Below the pieces are notes generated by a model. It did not search any database and was not told the origin of the DNA. It saw nothing but the letters and a program-made list of their open reading frames with translations. This document shows positions 22,202 through 33,803 of a stretch of 64,000 bases of DNA, one piece after another. Positions within the stretch are counted from its first letter, which is position 1. Every line of letters starts with the position of its first letter. The position numbers and the translations under genes are program-made. This DNA comes from Volutella citrinella (lineage: Eukaryota; Ascomycota; Sordariomycetes; Hypocreales; Nectriaceae). The stretch covers positions 2,666,001 to 2,730,000 of the forward strand of contig JAWZSP010000008.1 in assembly GCA_034401135.1 (NCBI GenBank), written 5' to 3'.

Positions 22202-23941
22202 ATGGAAGGGCATCACAGTCTACCTCCAGTTTCCCGATCTTTTCAAGATCGAGATGTTTCCAATTTCATGAGGCCTGTTCGTTTCGAAGGTGAAATCAAC
22301 AATTTGGAAGTCATTGGAGAGATTCCGAAGGAGATTGATGGGACGTTCTACCGCGTCATGCCGGAGCCACAATTCCCGGCTTTCATTCCCAACGATCCTG
22401 TATGCGAGCGTTCCAGATGATGAAGCTGCAAGGTCTGCATATACTAACCGTTGGTACAGTGGTTCAATGGCGATGGCAACGTCAGCGCCTTCAGGATTAA
22501 AGATGGATACGTCGATCTCAAGCAGCGATATGTGAGGACCGAGAAGTTTGTTCGGGAAGCCAAGGCACGACGAGCCTTGATCGGTGAATCATGCTTGTAA
22601 TCTTTGCAGTTGTGGGCGCACCTAACATGGGTCTGGCAGGCAAATACCGGAACAGGTATACGGACGCCGTCGCATTCATGGTTCGCTCCACGGCAAACAC
22701 AAACGTTGTTTACTGGCATGGAAAACTCCTCGCGCTGAAGGAAGACTCGCCTCCGTATGCGCTCGATCCGGAGACTTTGGAGACGCTGGGACTCTACGAC
22801 TTTAACGGACAGCTCCCCAGTCTCACATTCACGGCTCACCCCAAGTTTGACCCGGAGACGCGAGAGTTGATCTGCTTCGGATATGAGGCAAAGGGAGAAG
22901 GAACGCTGGATGTTTGTTACTATTCGTTTGACGCTGAAGAGAAGCTCACCGAGCTGACTTGGATGCTCGCTCCTGCATGCGGCATGATTCACGACTTTGG
23001 TGTCACGAATAACTATGTGAGTGTTTCTGTCTGTCCAGTCTGGGCCAGCAGAGTTCAGCGTCGTTGACAGAAATTTGGTCAGGTGCTTTTCCCAATGATT
23101 CCTCAGGTCTGCGACCTAGAAAGGATGAAGGCCGGGGGGGAACACTGGGAGTGGGACAGCACAATGCCCATGTACATTGGTGTCCTGCCCAGAAGAGGCG
23201 CGAAGGGCAGCGATGTGAAGGTTCGGATCGGCGTCCAACGCAGCAGATATGCATACTGATGACTTTTTGCAGTGGCTCGAGGCACCCCATGGTTTCGCAG
23301 GGCACGTCGCCAATGCGTACGAAAATGAGGCGGGGCATATCGTCCTAGAGATGGCGTATTCCAAGGACAACGTATTCTTCTGGTGGCCAGACAAGGACGG
23401 CAAGAGCCCACAGCCCGGCCAGGCTCAATGCGAGCTGGTGAGGTGGGTGATTGACTACGACAGCAGCGAGATTCGCCTGCCTGAGCCTCAAGTACTTGCC
23501 CCGAAGGATATGGAGTTCCCGCGCATCGACGACCGGTTTGCGTCTGAGAAACACCGACACACTTTTTTCTGCTACATGGATAGCCAGGCGGGCACAGACA
23601 TGGCGTTCATCGGGCCAATCTTGGGAGGTGGACATCCGTTGTACAACGGACTCGCTCACTACGATGCGAAGACCAAGAAGATGGCCCATTTCTTTGCAGG
23701 ACCGCGGAAGCTGACGCAGGAGCCTGTGTTTGTCCCGCGCAGTGCGACGGCGGAGGAGGGTGACGGTTACGTTATCTGTTTGCTGAACAACTATGACGAG
23801 ATGTGCAGCGAGTTGGTGGTACTGGACTCGCGCAACTTTTCGGAGCCGGTGGCACTCGTCAAGCTGCCCATCCGCCTCAGGCAAGGCTTGCACGGTAATT
23901 GGGTGGATGCAGCCGACGTTGACGGACATCCATCCAAATAG
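22202..23941 (+). CDS. carotenoid/stilbene cleavage oxygenase family protein
   Basis: Non-haem Fe(II) dioxygenase that splits a C=C bond into two aldehydes. Exons 22202-22399, 22460-22583, 22640-23016, 23083-23220 and 23273-23941 join to 501 residues, a normal family length. The four iron-binding histidines are visible at about 174 (TAHPKFDP), 225 (GMIHDFG), 290 ([10 protein letters not shown]) and 486 (GLHGNW). [15 protein letters not shown] and the NRYTD stretch are typical of the fungal/bacterial branch with lignostilbene, isoeugenol and resveratrol cleavage enzymes such as Neurospora CAO-1, rather than carotenoid-ring enzymes. No membrane segment or signal peptide, so cytosolic. The fourth intron has a weak GTTCGG donor, but the frame and conserved VKWLEAP junction support it. 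Substrate is inferred from neighbours: an aldehyde dehydrogenase, a decarboxylase-type amidohydrolase and a P450. Confidence 0.85.
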
Positions 23942-24266
23942 TGAGGAGTAGACGCAGGTAGCACCTCGTGATGCGGAGTTTCCCTTTATACTGGCTGAGA
24001 TGCGCCGAGGTCTCCACACCCACAGCTCAATTACGTGATGAGACTCCACAGCCAACAGCAACTCTGGGGCCGTAAAAAACTGCCGAAATCGCGCACTCCA
24101 CACGAACCGCTGGGGTTTAATCTCTGGGGCCGTGGGGAATAAGTGGGGCCAAGCACGAGACACCACCCAGGAAAATCAATGGACCGAAATAAATATTCAA
24201 CCCAAATCCGCTTCGTATCTGTGATGTCGGGGCAAGCGGGGTAATTGTTGTCGACGACACAGCAGC

Positions 24267-26924
24267 ATGTCCCAACGACGCCCCCCTCCAGACGAACCCG
24301 AAAGCGATGGACAGACGAACTTGCGGAAGCGAAAGCGTATAGCCGTGGCGTGTAAGAACTGCAGCGCAAGGAAGTCAAGAGTAACCCCTCCCCCCAAATG
24401 CCCAGGCAACGCCCGCAGATCAATGCCCCCTGACACATTCAGTGTGACGGACAAGAGCCCAAGTGCTCAACCTGCATCGCGATAAACGCCGATTGCGTCT
24501 ATCTGCGCCCTCCAATAGCTCATCAACCACGCCCAGCAGAGTATGAGGCTATGAGCCCTGGAAATCACGAAGATGGCTCGCAGCTGACTGGAGATTTTAG
24601 GTCCGACATTGAGCTACATTCCCGGCTGGAGACCATAGAAAAAAGCCTAAAGCAAGTACAAGCGATGATACCAAGCTTGGACACCATGGCCAGGCCATTT
24701 GAAGCAACACGCTCCGCAACTTCACACATGACCAGCAACAGTCATGACACCAGCGCGGCAAGCAGCTATACGCAGACGACCCTCGAAGTAGACGTTGTCG
24801 ATGGTATGGGTACCATGCTTGCGCATGACCATCTCAATGAAGATGAGGATGAAGATCTCGAATATTTTGGTAGGTCTTCTTGAGCCTTCTCACTGACATT
24901 TCACTCACACCGCAAACCCCAGGCATTTCGTCCAACATTGCACTCCTCAGGAAAGTGAACCAAACATCATTCTACGCGCGCCTCCTAAATTCTACGGACC
25001 CAGCATCGTCTACGAATATCTGTTTGAGTGATCGTCAAAGGAAGGCGCGGACGGCCTCATTGCCAGCTTCAGCCCAGGATACCGAGTCCAGACCTCAACG
25101 CTCGTTGAATGTCCACGGCCTTCCAACACTTGACAAAGGCACCGAACTTCTCCGACAGTTCTTCAGCACTGCAGGGCTGATGTTACCCTGCTTTCATGAA
25201 CCGCAATGCATGGAAATATTTCGGAAGGCTTCGCTGAACGGACCGACCAGCATAAGCAGGACCATGCTGGCCACTCTCAACGTCATCTTTGCCTTCAGTA
25301 ACGTTGTGGCGACAACCTCTTCCCCACCGCGCGATTCCTTTGTCTCAAATGAGTCGGATATTTACTACAGCCGGGCTATAGCCTTGACGGAGAATTTTTT
25401 TGATCCGTCCAGTCTTGAGACAGGTAGGTTTCGATTCAAGCGCGCAGGTCCTTGGCTTATAACATTTAGTTCGACTGTCACTCATCTTATCCACATATTT
25501 GATGGGCACCCAGCAGTCTGTGAAGTCTTGGAACTTCCATTCACTCGCCGTGGCCGGCGCCATCAAGCTCGGGCTCAACTCCCACAATGCTGGAAAGTCG
25601 CTCTCCCTGCTTTCGCGAGAAATGCGGAAGCGGGTTTGGTTTTGGTGTGTTACGAATGACCGGCATGTCTTCTTGTGGCTCCAGTATTTCCTTGTTGCTG
25701 ACTGAATGGAAGATTTCTCAGCATGCTTTTTGGCCGCCCTCCGTTAATCCACCAATCCCTCGTCAACATGTCACTGCCAATCGATATCAGCGCAGAATAC
25801 CCTTGCAACTTATCACGCTCTCTAATGGGATCGATTGTCGATCATTACAGTGCTCTCATGTAAGTAGAGAAATGCGTTGGTCCCGCCTCGTGTGAACGCA
25901 AAGCTCAACTCAGATAGAGAGCTCTCTGCATTGATGGGGGAAGCTGTCGAAAAGCTATACAACCAAAATCTAGGATGGGGCCTTTCCATTACCACTGAAA
26001 AGCTACTCGCGTCCAGGCTGGATTTAATCTGGCGACTGGGAGACTGGCGAAACGCCCTACCTCCTATACTGAAACCTGTCGCTTCCCACGAGGTGTACGA
26101 AATCGGCTCGCAACACACACTCGAGAATTTACGCCTCCGTACCTTCCTCACTTTGCGCTACAAATGCGTCCAGGTCTTGATCAATCGAGCCGTTCTGTTC
26201 AAATACATGGACTACCAGCCTGAATCCGACATCGAAAGCCGAGAACTTCAGCTACTGCAGAGCTCAGGACGGTGCAGCTTACATGCTTGCCGAGAAGAAT
26301 GCCGAGACATGGTCAGTTTTGTGGCCGCCCTCCTCAACCCTGTCGAAGACTTCGAAAACATCACTCTGTTTGGCGCCTGGTATTTCAGCTGTTATTATGG
26401 TGAGTTTCTGGCGGGCCTCAGTACAAAACTACAGTTAAATTGACTCTTGCAACAGTCTTCAACGCTGCCTTGACAATCCTGGGAATACTGCTGGTAGGCA
26501 GGTTATCCCACTTCCAAGGGTTATTCGACTCCCGCGACGCCGTACAAATGCGGAAGTGCTTGCATGAAGCGTATGAGGTCCTAAGTATGCTTCACAATGG
26601 GAATCCCATGATTTTGCGATGCGCCGAATGCCTGTCTAAATTAATTCAGATATATGAGTCTAGAGGTAAGAGGGTAGTCTTGAACGTTGGATAGCCTCTA
26701 GTGATCTTGGCTAATGGGGATTAGATGGCGTCAACGATCATGCTCTGACAGATTCACTCCGACGGAACATGCAAAGCCAAACCAACGCCAGGGCTCTTGA
26801 AACACATGTTGATTTGGAGAACCCTAGCTTGAACACTGGCTTTGGTACGAGCTCTGGAGGAGGACTAGGCATGAGTTTTGACTTTGACTTCATAGACGAT
26901 TTCTATCAAACGATAACTCAATAG
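24267..26924 (+). CDS. Zn2Cys6 transcription factor, likely cluster regulator
   Basis: Eight exons (24267-24380, 24443-24869, 24923-25423, 25470-25662, 25722-25859, 25918-26399, 26456-26665, 26725-26924) sum to exactly 755 codons, giving 754 residues. The zinc cluster spans intron 1: C-KN-C-SARKSR-C-DGQEPK-C-ST-C-IAINAD-C. The fungal_trans region follows (about 230-480) with SLILSTYLMGTQQSVKSW and MRKRVWFWCVTNDRMLFGRP. The intron at 25663 uses a GC donor (GCATGT) with a normal CAG acceptor. The acceptor before exon 6 is the least certain junction; I took the one that keeps the frame. It lies in the middle of the cluster inside the 7.6-kb inserted segment, so a role as pathway regulator is likely. 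Confidence 0.82.
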
Positions 26925-28100
26925 CGGTGAAATATAGGCTGCAGCAATATACTCGCGCTGTTATCTTTGAAAACGTCCCTCGTCGATGCTGCTCTTCTCC
27001 AAGGACTCTTCAGCTGGTGATGAGAACGGACACCCGGGCCCCTTGCTATTCGTTCCTATTTAATGTTCTTTACAATAAAACGAACTCTCTGGCCATAATC
27101 ACACTATTGCAGAGAAAAATGAGTGAATAGAAATATATCTCTTGAAAACCCCAGGTGTTTCGTAATGCTTTTTTCTTAACGTGAGGCGGCGGATGGGTGC
27201 CTTTTTCGAAAGTGGCCCGGAGGCGGGGTGAAGGAAATCTCTGATGGTTTCGGGGAACCTCTCCCTCGGCATACCGGTCCTCGGGCACCCTTCAACGACC
27301 CGCACACCCTTAGGATATGGAGGCTTAATGCCGCGTGAATACTGAATGATGCGTGCTTGGTGGGAAATCACCACCAGTGTGGGTACTACCAGGCGGGTGT
27401 GGGTTCAACCCCTGCATCAGCCCCTGCAGCCCCATCCGGAGATCCCGCCAGCTTCATCGCCCAAAAGAATAGATCCAAGATGCCAAATTTCAAACAAAAA
27501 GAGGAACATACGACACCAGGTATTCGCTGGTTGTTACACTGGCTTGACGCGATGGAAAGCAGACAGGATCCCGTATTTTTCCAGTGGGTGTGGTCGTATG
27601 TGTTGTATCGAGGTCGAGGTACGAGCTATCTCGTGTGCGGCCGTGTTCATTTTCGAATATACAGCCTGCTGCGGCCTGACCCTTTCGGCTGGCCGGCGAC
27701 GAGCTTCTCGAGAATTCTTGCTAGTCATGTCAATTTTCGTTATAGAGTTTACATCCAAGCTTCGAGATTGCGTCATGTTAGTAACGCATCAAAGCCCTTC
27801 CGATTACTGCCTTGCAGGATATTGAATTAAGAGCTTTGGTCAGGCATGGCCTTTTAGAACTAACCCTGATAGATAACCAGAGGCAGCACCGCAGGGTCAG
27901 TGACACTGATGGCACTGATCATGTCGATCAAGGTAATTCAAGCCAGATCCTATGTGCCTTTCCTACATATTCCAAGATATACCAGCCCTTGGTTCAACGA
28001 AACCTCAATATCATAACTTGACATTTCGCAGCAGAGCTATACTGGATTCATCACAGTTCACAACAGGCTCGTGAACCGCTACCCTGGACATTTCATCCAA
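26925..28100. other. intergenic, no gene seen
   Basis: Three prime flank of the regulator and of the amidohydrolase (convergent). Two overlapping open frames at 27346-27830 have no domain and no splice support. A B-box-like GGGTTCAACCCC near 27400 is not part of a tRNA cloverleaf. Confidence 0.5.
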
Positions 28101-29279
28101 TTACTCTTGTAGCGCGAGGAGCTTTTCTTTGATCCTTGGGAAGATCCTGAAAGCATTTTCGTACCTGATAGCATTCAATTCCGGCTCGGTATACCCAAAA
28201 TCGACTAAATCATGCTGAGTCTTTTCCAACATTGCCTCGGGAAAGTATGGAACTAACGAAAGGTCTAGTTGTTAGCCGGTACTTTGTAAATATATTCGAG
28301 AGCATGCAGAATGAGATCTCTGAATCCCCCTCAGTGGGAATTACTTACAATCTGAGCCGACAAGTAGCTGGCTTGTAGACGTGAAGTTTCTCAATGCAGC
28401 CAATTGAGAAGGACTTGTCGCAGTCGCAAGGTCGAAATAAAACGTCTTCGTGGCCTGGGCGAAGTCTGAAGGATGTAGTCCCGCCATGAATGGCAGACTC
28501 GATATTCCCGCGATACGGTCGCCCAGGAAGGGGATCGTGCCGCCGCCGTGGGACCAAACCAGTCTTACCTTTGGATATTTCTTGCTAGCTTGTTGTAAAA
28601 TGTAGTTTGTGATGGCGCGGGTGGTGTCAAAAGGGTATTCCAGAGCCGGCGAGCCGGTGTGGGGGATCTTGACTTCTAGGGCTGGGGCGACAGGGTGCAC
28701 GATCACGGTTGCGTTTCTCCTGTTCAACTCTTGAAAGAGAAGGTCGAAATGCTCATGTCCAAGGTACAGACCGTCGTAATTGGTCATTAGGCCGACAGCT
28801 TCGAATTTCAGCTCATCCAAGCAATACTGTTGAGATTTGTTTTTGTTAGGTGCTTTGTTATACCTCCTGTTAGGTGAATTGTCACGTACCCTGACCTCTT
28901 CGATTCCTCGCTGGATATCTTGCAGGGGCACACAAGCCGCAGCGCCGATGCGCGAAGGATTTTTGACCGAGAGTCTATGCATCTCATCGTTGCATTTCCT
29001 CGCAAGCTTGGCGGCTTCCGTTGCATTCTTGACATGCTGCACGCCTGGGGCTGTGATGCTGAGGATCGAGAAGTCGTATCCGAAGTTGGATCGGTTTTCT
29101 ATGTAAGCTGCCTCATCGACAAGAGGAGTCGGAAAACCATCAACGAATACAGTTTCCCCTTTTGGCGTGTTCTTCAGTGGGCATCCACTCTCGAGGAGGC
29201 TCTGCACCCAGAAATCGAATGGCGCGGGGTGGGTGTGCACATCGACCTGATAGCCTGGGCGGAGTTTCAGTGTTACCAT
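28101..29279 (-). CDS. amidohydrolase_2 family metal enzyme (aromatic decarboxylase type)
   Basis: Exons 29279-28890, 28826-28349 and 28252-28101 join to 339 residues, the usual size for the ACMSD, gamma-resorcylate, 2,3-dihydroxybenzoate and 5-carboxyvanillate decarboxylase family, which removes CO2 without oxidation. Metal-site motifs are present: HxH in [10 protein letters not shown], His in TVIVHPVAP, His in [18 protein letters not shown] and Asp in LVGSDFPYFPE, the last spanning intron 2. The ATG at 29279 is preferred because the metal site then starts at about residue 13; an in-frame ATG at 29348 would add 23 basic residues. The first intron (63 bp) is a multiple of three and lies between GIEEVR and YCLDELKF. 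It lies tail-to-tail with the regulator. In the pathway it could decarboxylate the acid made by the aldehyde dehydrogenase. Confidence 0.82.
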
Positions 29280-29539
29280 GGCGAGGCTCGCAATTTGACG
29301 TTGTTTGTAGGAGTAAATACGGCGACGGAGTTTGTTCAATTGGGTCATGGGGATTGTTGTCAGATAAACACAACAACCTCCACTTCCCGTTGCGGGTATC
29401 GGGCCGGGAAGCCGGGGCTCCCGGGTTTCGGGGGTACGAAATATCAAGCTGGAAAAATCGACCCCCGCCCCCCCACCTCCTTTCCAAGCAACGAGGGGGC
29501 GCGGGTATGTGATCTCGGGTAAGCAGCGGAGACCTCACA
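29280..29539. other. promoter region of the amidohydrolase
   Basis: The gap holds the amidohydrolase promoter and a C-run near 29460. The right end (CACA then AATGCCGA) marks the end of the 7.6-kb inserted segment. No TIR-like match to the segment's left end is seen. Confidence 0.4.
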
Positions 29540-29657
29540 AATGCCGAGGAAGCCGGCGTTAAACCAAGTCGCGCCTGTCTCGGGGCTTACTCAGTGTGAT
29601 ACCCGAAGAATTACACCCCCGGCCGGCGGGTGTATCTCGGGGCACCGAGAAGAATCC
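29540..29657 (-). repeat. repeat part A', inverted
   Basis: Reverse complement matches 17748-17849, with one extra stretch of about 16 bases near 29585-29600. Includes the palindrome arms TACACCC (29612-29618) and GGGTGTA (29628-29634). Starts with AATGCCGA, the same 8 bases that end B' at 21900-21907. The match stops near GAGAAGAATC at 29657. Confidence 0.75.
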
Positions 29658-29945
29658 GTGGTGTTGTGATTGGATGCTAGACATTGTCGTAAACTCGCCC
29701 CGTCTCTAGTGATGGGATCTCTCCCTTTCCATTTCTGGGCAGCGTAGACCCGCAGATACCCCGTCTTCTGCTAGTCATCCGCTTGGTTGCGGGGCCCCTC
29801 ATGACACTCCACACTGAACCCTTCGTCCCCAGACAATATACGTCACGTGAATTGGCTGGCACCCTTATAAAGGCGATCGGAAGACCCTAAGTAGCACCAT
29901 CGGGACACAGTTGTTTCCAAGCCTCTCTATTGTTTAAATCCAGTC

Positions 29946-31672
29946 ATGTCTCACCTGTCTCTTTATGTGGTGGTATTGGGGACTTTTTGTGTAGGCTGGG
30001 TGTTTGCGACAGTCTACAAGGTGTTCTTTTCCCCCCTTGCGTCTGTGCCAGGGCCCTTTATGGCCCGGGTGTCCGACCTCTGGTACACTCGTCAGATTTT
30101 ACGAGGGTCCTTTGAACAAGAAAATTTGAATCTTCACAAGAAACATGGTTGGCCCAGTCCCTTCTGCTCCTGGCAACCTGCATCATGCATCATGCCCTCG
30201 TCGCTAACAGACACTTCCTCCTAGGCCCAGTTGTTCGATACGGCCCGAACCGATACAGTGTCTGCGATCCATTGGCCACGCAGATAATCTACGGTATTTC
30301 AAGCAAATTTCTTAAATCCAGCTGGTACTCTAGTTGGAACAGCCCAAACCCAGCTGAGTGGAATCTGTTCGGGCTACGCGACGCCAACCAGCACAGCCAT
30401 TATCGTCGTCAATATCAAACGACGTATAGCTTGTCATCCTTGGTCAACTACGAGTCGTATGTTGACGAGTGCTCGGACCTCTTCCATCAGCGGCTATCTG
30501 AGATGAGCGAAGAAACCGGCAACGGAGCTATTGACCTAGGTCATTGGTCCCAGTGCTATGCTTTCGACGTCATCAGCCTCGTAACATATTCGGAAAGATT
30601 GGGCTTTTTGGACTTCGGTCTAGACGTCGAGAACTTGATGAGTAACCTTGACAAGTTCCTTCTGTCCTCAAGCGTCGGCGGGGTATACCCGACTGTCTAT
30701 ATGACACTTGTGAGAATGATAAATTGGCTCATAGGACCCAACGGGAATCCCTTGGTTTCCATCTTCAAGTTTACTGAGAATTGTGTTGTCGATCACCAAG
30801 CCAAGCAGAAAGCAGAAACGAAACATGACGACAATGAGACTATTGACTTTCTCAGCAAGTTCGTCAACAAACATAGAGACGATCCTTCGACTTTCACAAC
30901 CTACCACATCTTGACAGGCTGCCTGAACAACATGCTTGCGGGTTCTGACACCACGGCCATCAGTCTTTCAGCAGTTTTCTACTACCTGATGCGAAACCCA
31001 GAGACATACGCAAAGCTTCGTGAAGAAGTAGACTCTCTCTGCACCACTTTCAACAAAGAACCGGGACACATTAGCTTTCAGCAGAGCCAGCAGATGCCCT
31101 ATCTGCAGGCAGTCATCAAGGAGTCACTTAGGATGCATCCAGCCACGGGCCTCCCTTTGGAAAGAGTTGTGCCTCCAGGAGGCGCCAGTCTTTGTGGAGT
31201 TACTTTTCCTGCAGGTGTAAGTTGTGATCTCCTGGTCGGCGGCCTGCAAGCGTTAACCAACAATCCACCTAGGCCATTGTGGGAGTAAACGCTTGGGTGG
31301 AACATCGGAATAAATCCATTTTTGGCGAGGATGCCGAAATATTCAACCCGGATCGATGGATCAACGCTGACAAGGATCGACTGAGCGCCATGAATCGGCA
31401 CTGGATGCCTGTAAGTCTTGATTTCACTCATAATATCCGTATGCTACAGCCTGGTTAACCATCTCTAGTTTGGCCTTGGCTCCCGCACTTGCATCGGTCG
31501 CCATATTTCAATGCTCGAGATGTCAAAACTAGTCCCTCGCGTTATAAGAGACTTCGACATGAGGCTCTCTACTAACACTCCATGGGAAACAACAAATCAT
31601 TGGTTTGTCAAGCCTAGGAGCTTTAGGGTCTTGATTCAGCGTCGGAGAGATGGGGATACCTCGGTTCAGTAA
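29946..31672 (+). CDS. cytochrome P450 (pisatin demethylase/CYP57-like)
   Basis: Monooxygenase of 511 residues from exons 29946-30147, 30225-31216, 31273-31410 and 31469-31672. An N-terminal membrane anchor (LYVVVLGTFCVGWVFATVY) is followed by the proline hinge SPLASVPGPF. The I-helix oxygen site is AGSDTTA, the ExxR is ESLRMHP, and the haem-binding loop is FGLGSRTCIGRH with Cys452. The stretch SKFLKSSWYSSWNSPNPAEWNLFG and RRQYQTTYSLSSLVNYE are typical of the branch containing pisatin demethylase, which act on plant phenolics, although many members have other substrates. The first intron has a weak GTTGGC donor. It begins 289 bp right of A', so it lies just outside the repeat-bounded segment but in the same functional group. 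Confidence 0.85.
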
Positions 31673-32069
31673 CAGGTGCTGTTGGCCAAAACACAGTTGC
31701 GATTTAATCACGATTTCTGTCTACGGTATGTTTAAGAAACCACGCAAGTGAAACTTGCACAAGGTGGTGTCTAAACCTGTTACATCCTCCCGGCGCCACT
31801 CTATTTAAGTCGTTGCGGTTAGGTCATAAGCCAGCTGCATTAGCGTGATCGACGGCAGTGGGTTTTCAGCAAAGCGAGTCAGTCTCCAATTGATTACTTT
31901 GATGCCTTGCATTCCAGATAGATATCTTACCACGCACGACGTCGTCTCACCATGCTGTCATACTATCCATCTCCCGGATCGCAGCATCCATTTCTAATGA
32001 CAGTCTCTCCCGTCTAGCTAAATAATAGATCCAAACAACCCCGCCAACATTTTCTGTGAAGTCAACCGC
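31673..32069. other. intergenic, no gene seen
   Basis: P450 3' flank. An in-frame stop at 32019 and the lack of any ATG before the bZIP relic show that the first exon of that gene is missing or unrecognisable here. Confidence 0.5.
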
Positions 32070-33237
32070 GTGCGCCCGCTGCCAGAACTCCGGACCCAAG
32101 CCGACGACTGGACAGGTGTCACCACCAAGGAGGAGAGAAGGCGACGTCAAAACAGGCTCAACCAGAGAGCGTGGCGTGAGTGTGACAGCAGATCCGAGGA
32201 CTTCTGTAACTGGCTGACCATGCATGCCCTGCCGCCCCGCAGGAAAGCGACAAGCCGGTGGAAATACGAAAGCAAGTGGAAGTGGGAGTGCCAGTACAAG
32301 TGCCAACACCAACCCACGTATAGTGCCGACACACCCACCCGCAGACGCCGGCCAAGCCGTCCTCGGGGGCCATAACCTAGCACATATTAATAGACTGGCC
32401 GGGGGCGACGGTCCCCTCCTCCTGCCCGATCCTCGCATGGCAGAAAAGGTCCGGAACATGATACGGCAAGCCCTCCAGGACCACTCACTTAAGATCGTCC
32501 GACCCTCCTATCTGCACATCATTAGGCTCAACATTCTCAACGCCGTTGTAGACAATGCCACTATCGTGGGCTTCCCGAAGGAGGGCTTCTGCCGCGACGA
32601 GAACATATCCCCCTACTTCCAAACCGACCCGGTCCCAGAAGGAGTGCCGACCTGGCCACTGCCAAACTGCCCTCCGAGCCTACACCCCACGGCCCTCTAG
32701 CGTACCATGCCGCACCACCCTTGGATCGACCTTTTCGCCTTCCCGCCCTTCCGTGACAACATCCTACAGGGCACGGAGGCCGGGCTCTTCGACGAGGACG
32801 AACTGTACTTTGATCTCATAGGCGTCGACTTCAGCAGCCCCGGTGAGCAGCCTTCCTTCCTCGTATGGACGGAGGCCTGGGACCCAAGGGGCTGGGAGGT
32901 CAACGCTCTGTTCGTGGCAATGTGGGGGATGCTGCTCGCCGGCTGTCCAGAGATCCTGCGCTCGACGAACTACTGGCGTGCGAAAAGGGGTCAGGCACCG
33001 TTGTCTATCGAGGGTGTTGTCACAGAGGTGGATGCTGGCGAACGCCTTTCGTCGGTCGGGAGTGTCGAAATCGGGGAGAGTTTTGAAAGTGTCGAAGCTG
33101 TCGCGACCATCGAAACAATAGAGACAGTGGAGACAGTGGAAAGGGGGACTGATGATCGTCAATCGCGGGTCGGCGGGCAGCGACTATCTCCCGTTCGATT
33201 CCATCAAAGCGAATCGACCAGCCACAGGCATGTCTAA
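32070..33237 (+). pseudogene. bZIP/DUF3425 transcription factor pseudogene
   Basis: The basic region is visible: DDWTGVTTKEERRRRQNR then LNQRAWR, split by a canonical intron (32176-32242) before KRQAGG. The DUF3425 half follows, ending WPLPNCPPSLHPTAL, then TAG at 32698-32700, then RTMPHHPWIDLFAFPPFRDN and WEVNALFVAMW, STNYWRAKRGQAPL in the same frame. Family members read LQRTVPHHPWIDLFPFP at this point, so the TAG stands where a CAG (Gln) is expected: a single C to T change. No start codon is found upstream. Both defects make it a pseudogene. The C to T change fits RIP but could be an ordinary mutation. Confidence 0.7.
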
Positions 33238-33339
33238 AGGATATGTCGTTGAAAGCCAAGGCCGGCCCCAGGAGCCCGACAAGCCCGAGAGCCCGGGGCC
33301 TGCACGGCTTTTGTCACTGGAGGAAACTGTCGCCCTCTA

Positions 33340-33660
33340 GGAAAGGTGCGGTTCGACTCGCCACCGGAGACAGGAAATCTCTTCTTGGAAATGCAGTGCC
33401 GAATGCATCAGGCAAGTTCTCGTCCGACGGTTCAATTATCATCTGCGAGCAGCTGGCCGTCATGTCGGTCGTGTCGCACAATGAGATCACAATCATGCTC
33501 GTCGTCATCGGTCTCGCCGCCTCGGTCGGCAGGGCCATTTCCGGTGGCATCTAGACCAGCTTCCAGGCCTACTGCTCGATTAACGTCCCTCATATACATC
33601 CTGGCTGTAGGGCCCAATCAGTGGCCAGGCCCACAATTGGGCAGAGGATGCGCATCCCTC
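33340..33660 (+). pseudogene. MFS transporter relic (siderophore transporter type)
   Basis: A short stretch reads CEQLAVMSVVSHNEITIMLV then VIGLAASVGRAISGGI, followed directly by TAG where the family has Trp (SGGIW). This resembles one membrane-segment pair of MirB-type siderophore-iron transporters. The preceding part VRFDSPPETGNLFLEMQ is in another frame. Only about 100 residues are recognisable, so it is a fragment, with a TGG to TAG change. Confidence 0.4.
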
Positions 33661-33803
33661 TAGGAGAACGGGTGAATGCGGACCCCGCAGCTCGAATAAC
33701 ACGAATGAGCCTCGTTCTCAGTAAGAGCATATTGTGTAAATGACTAGCTTATATAATGACGCATGACCCCTGCAAGAAGCGGGGTGGGCACGCACACAAT
33801 ACA

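Noticed and set aside
27395..27415. Second B-box-like sequence
   Set aside because: No cloverleaf can be drawn around it.
27346..27830. Two overlapping frames of about 158 codons
   Set aside because: No homology, different frames equally open, no splice signals.
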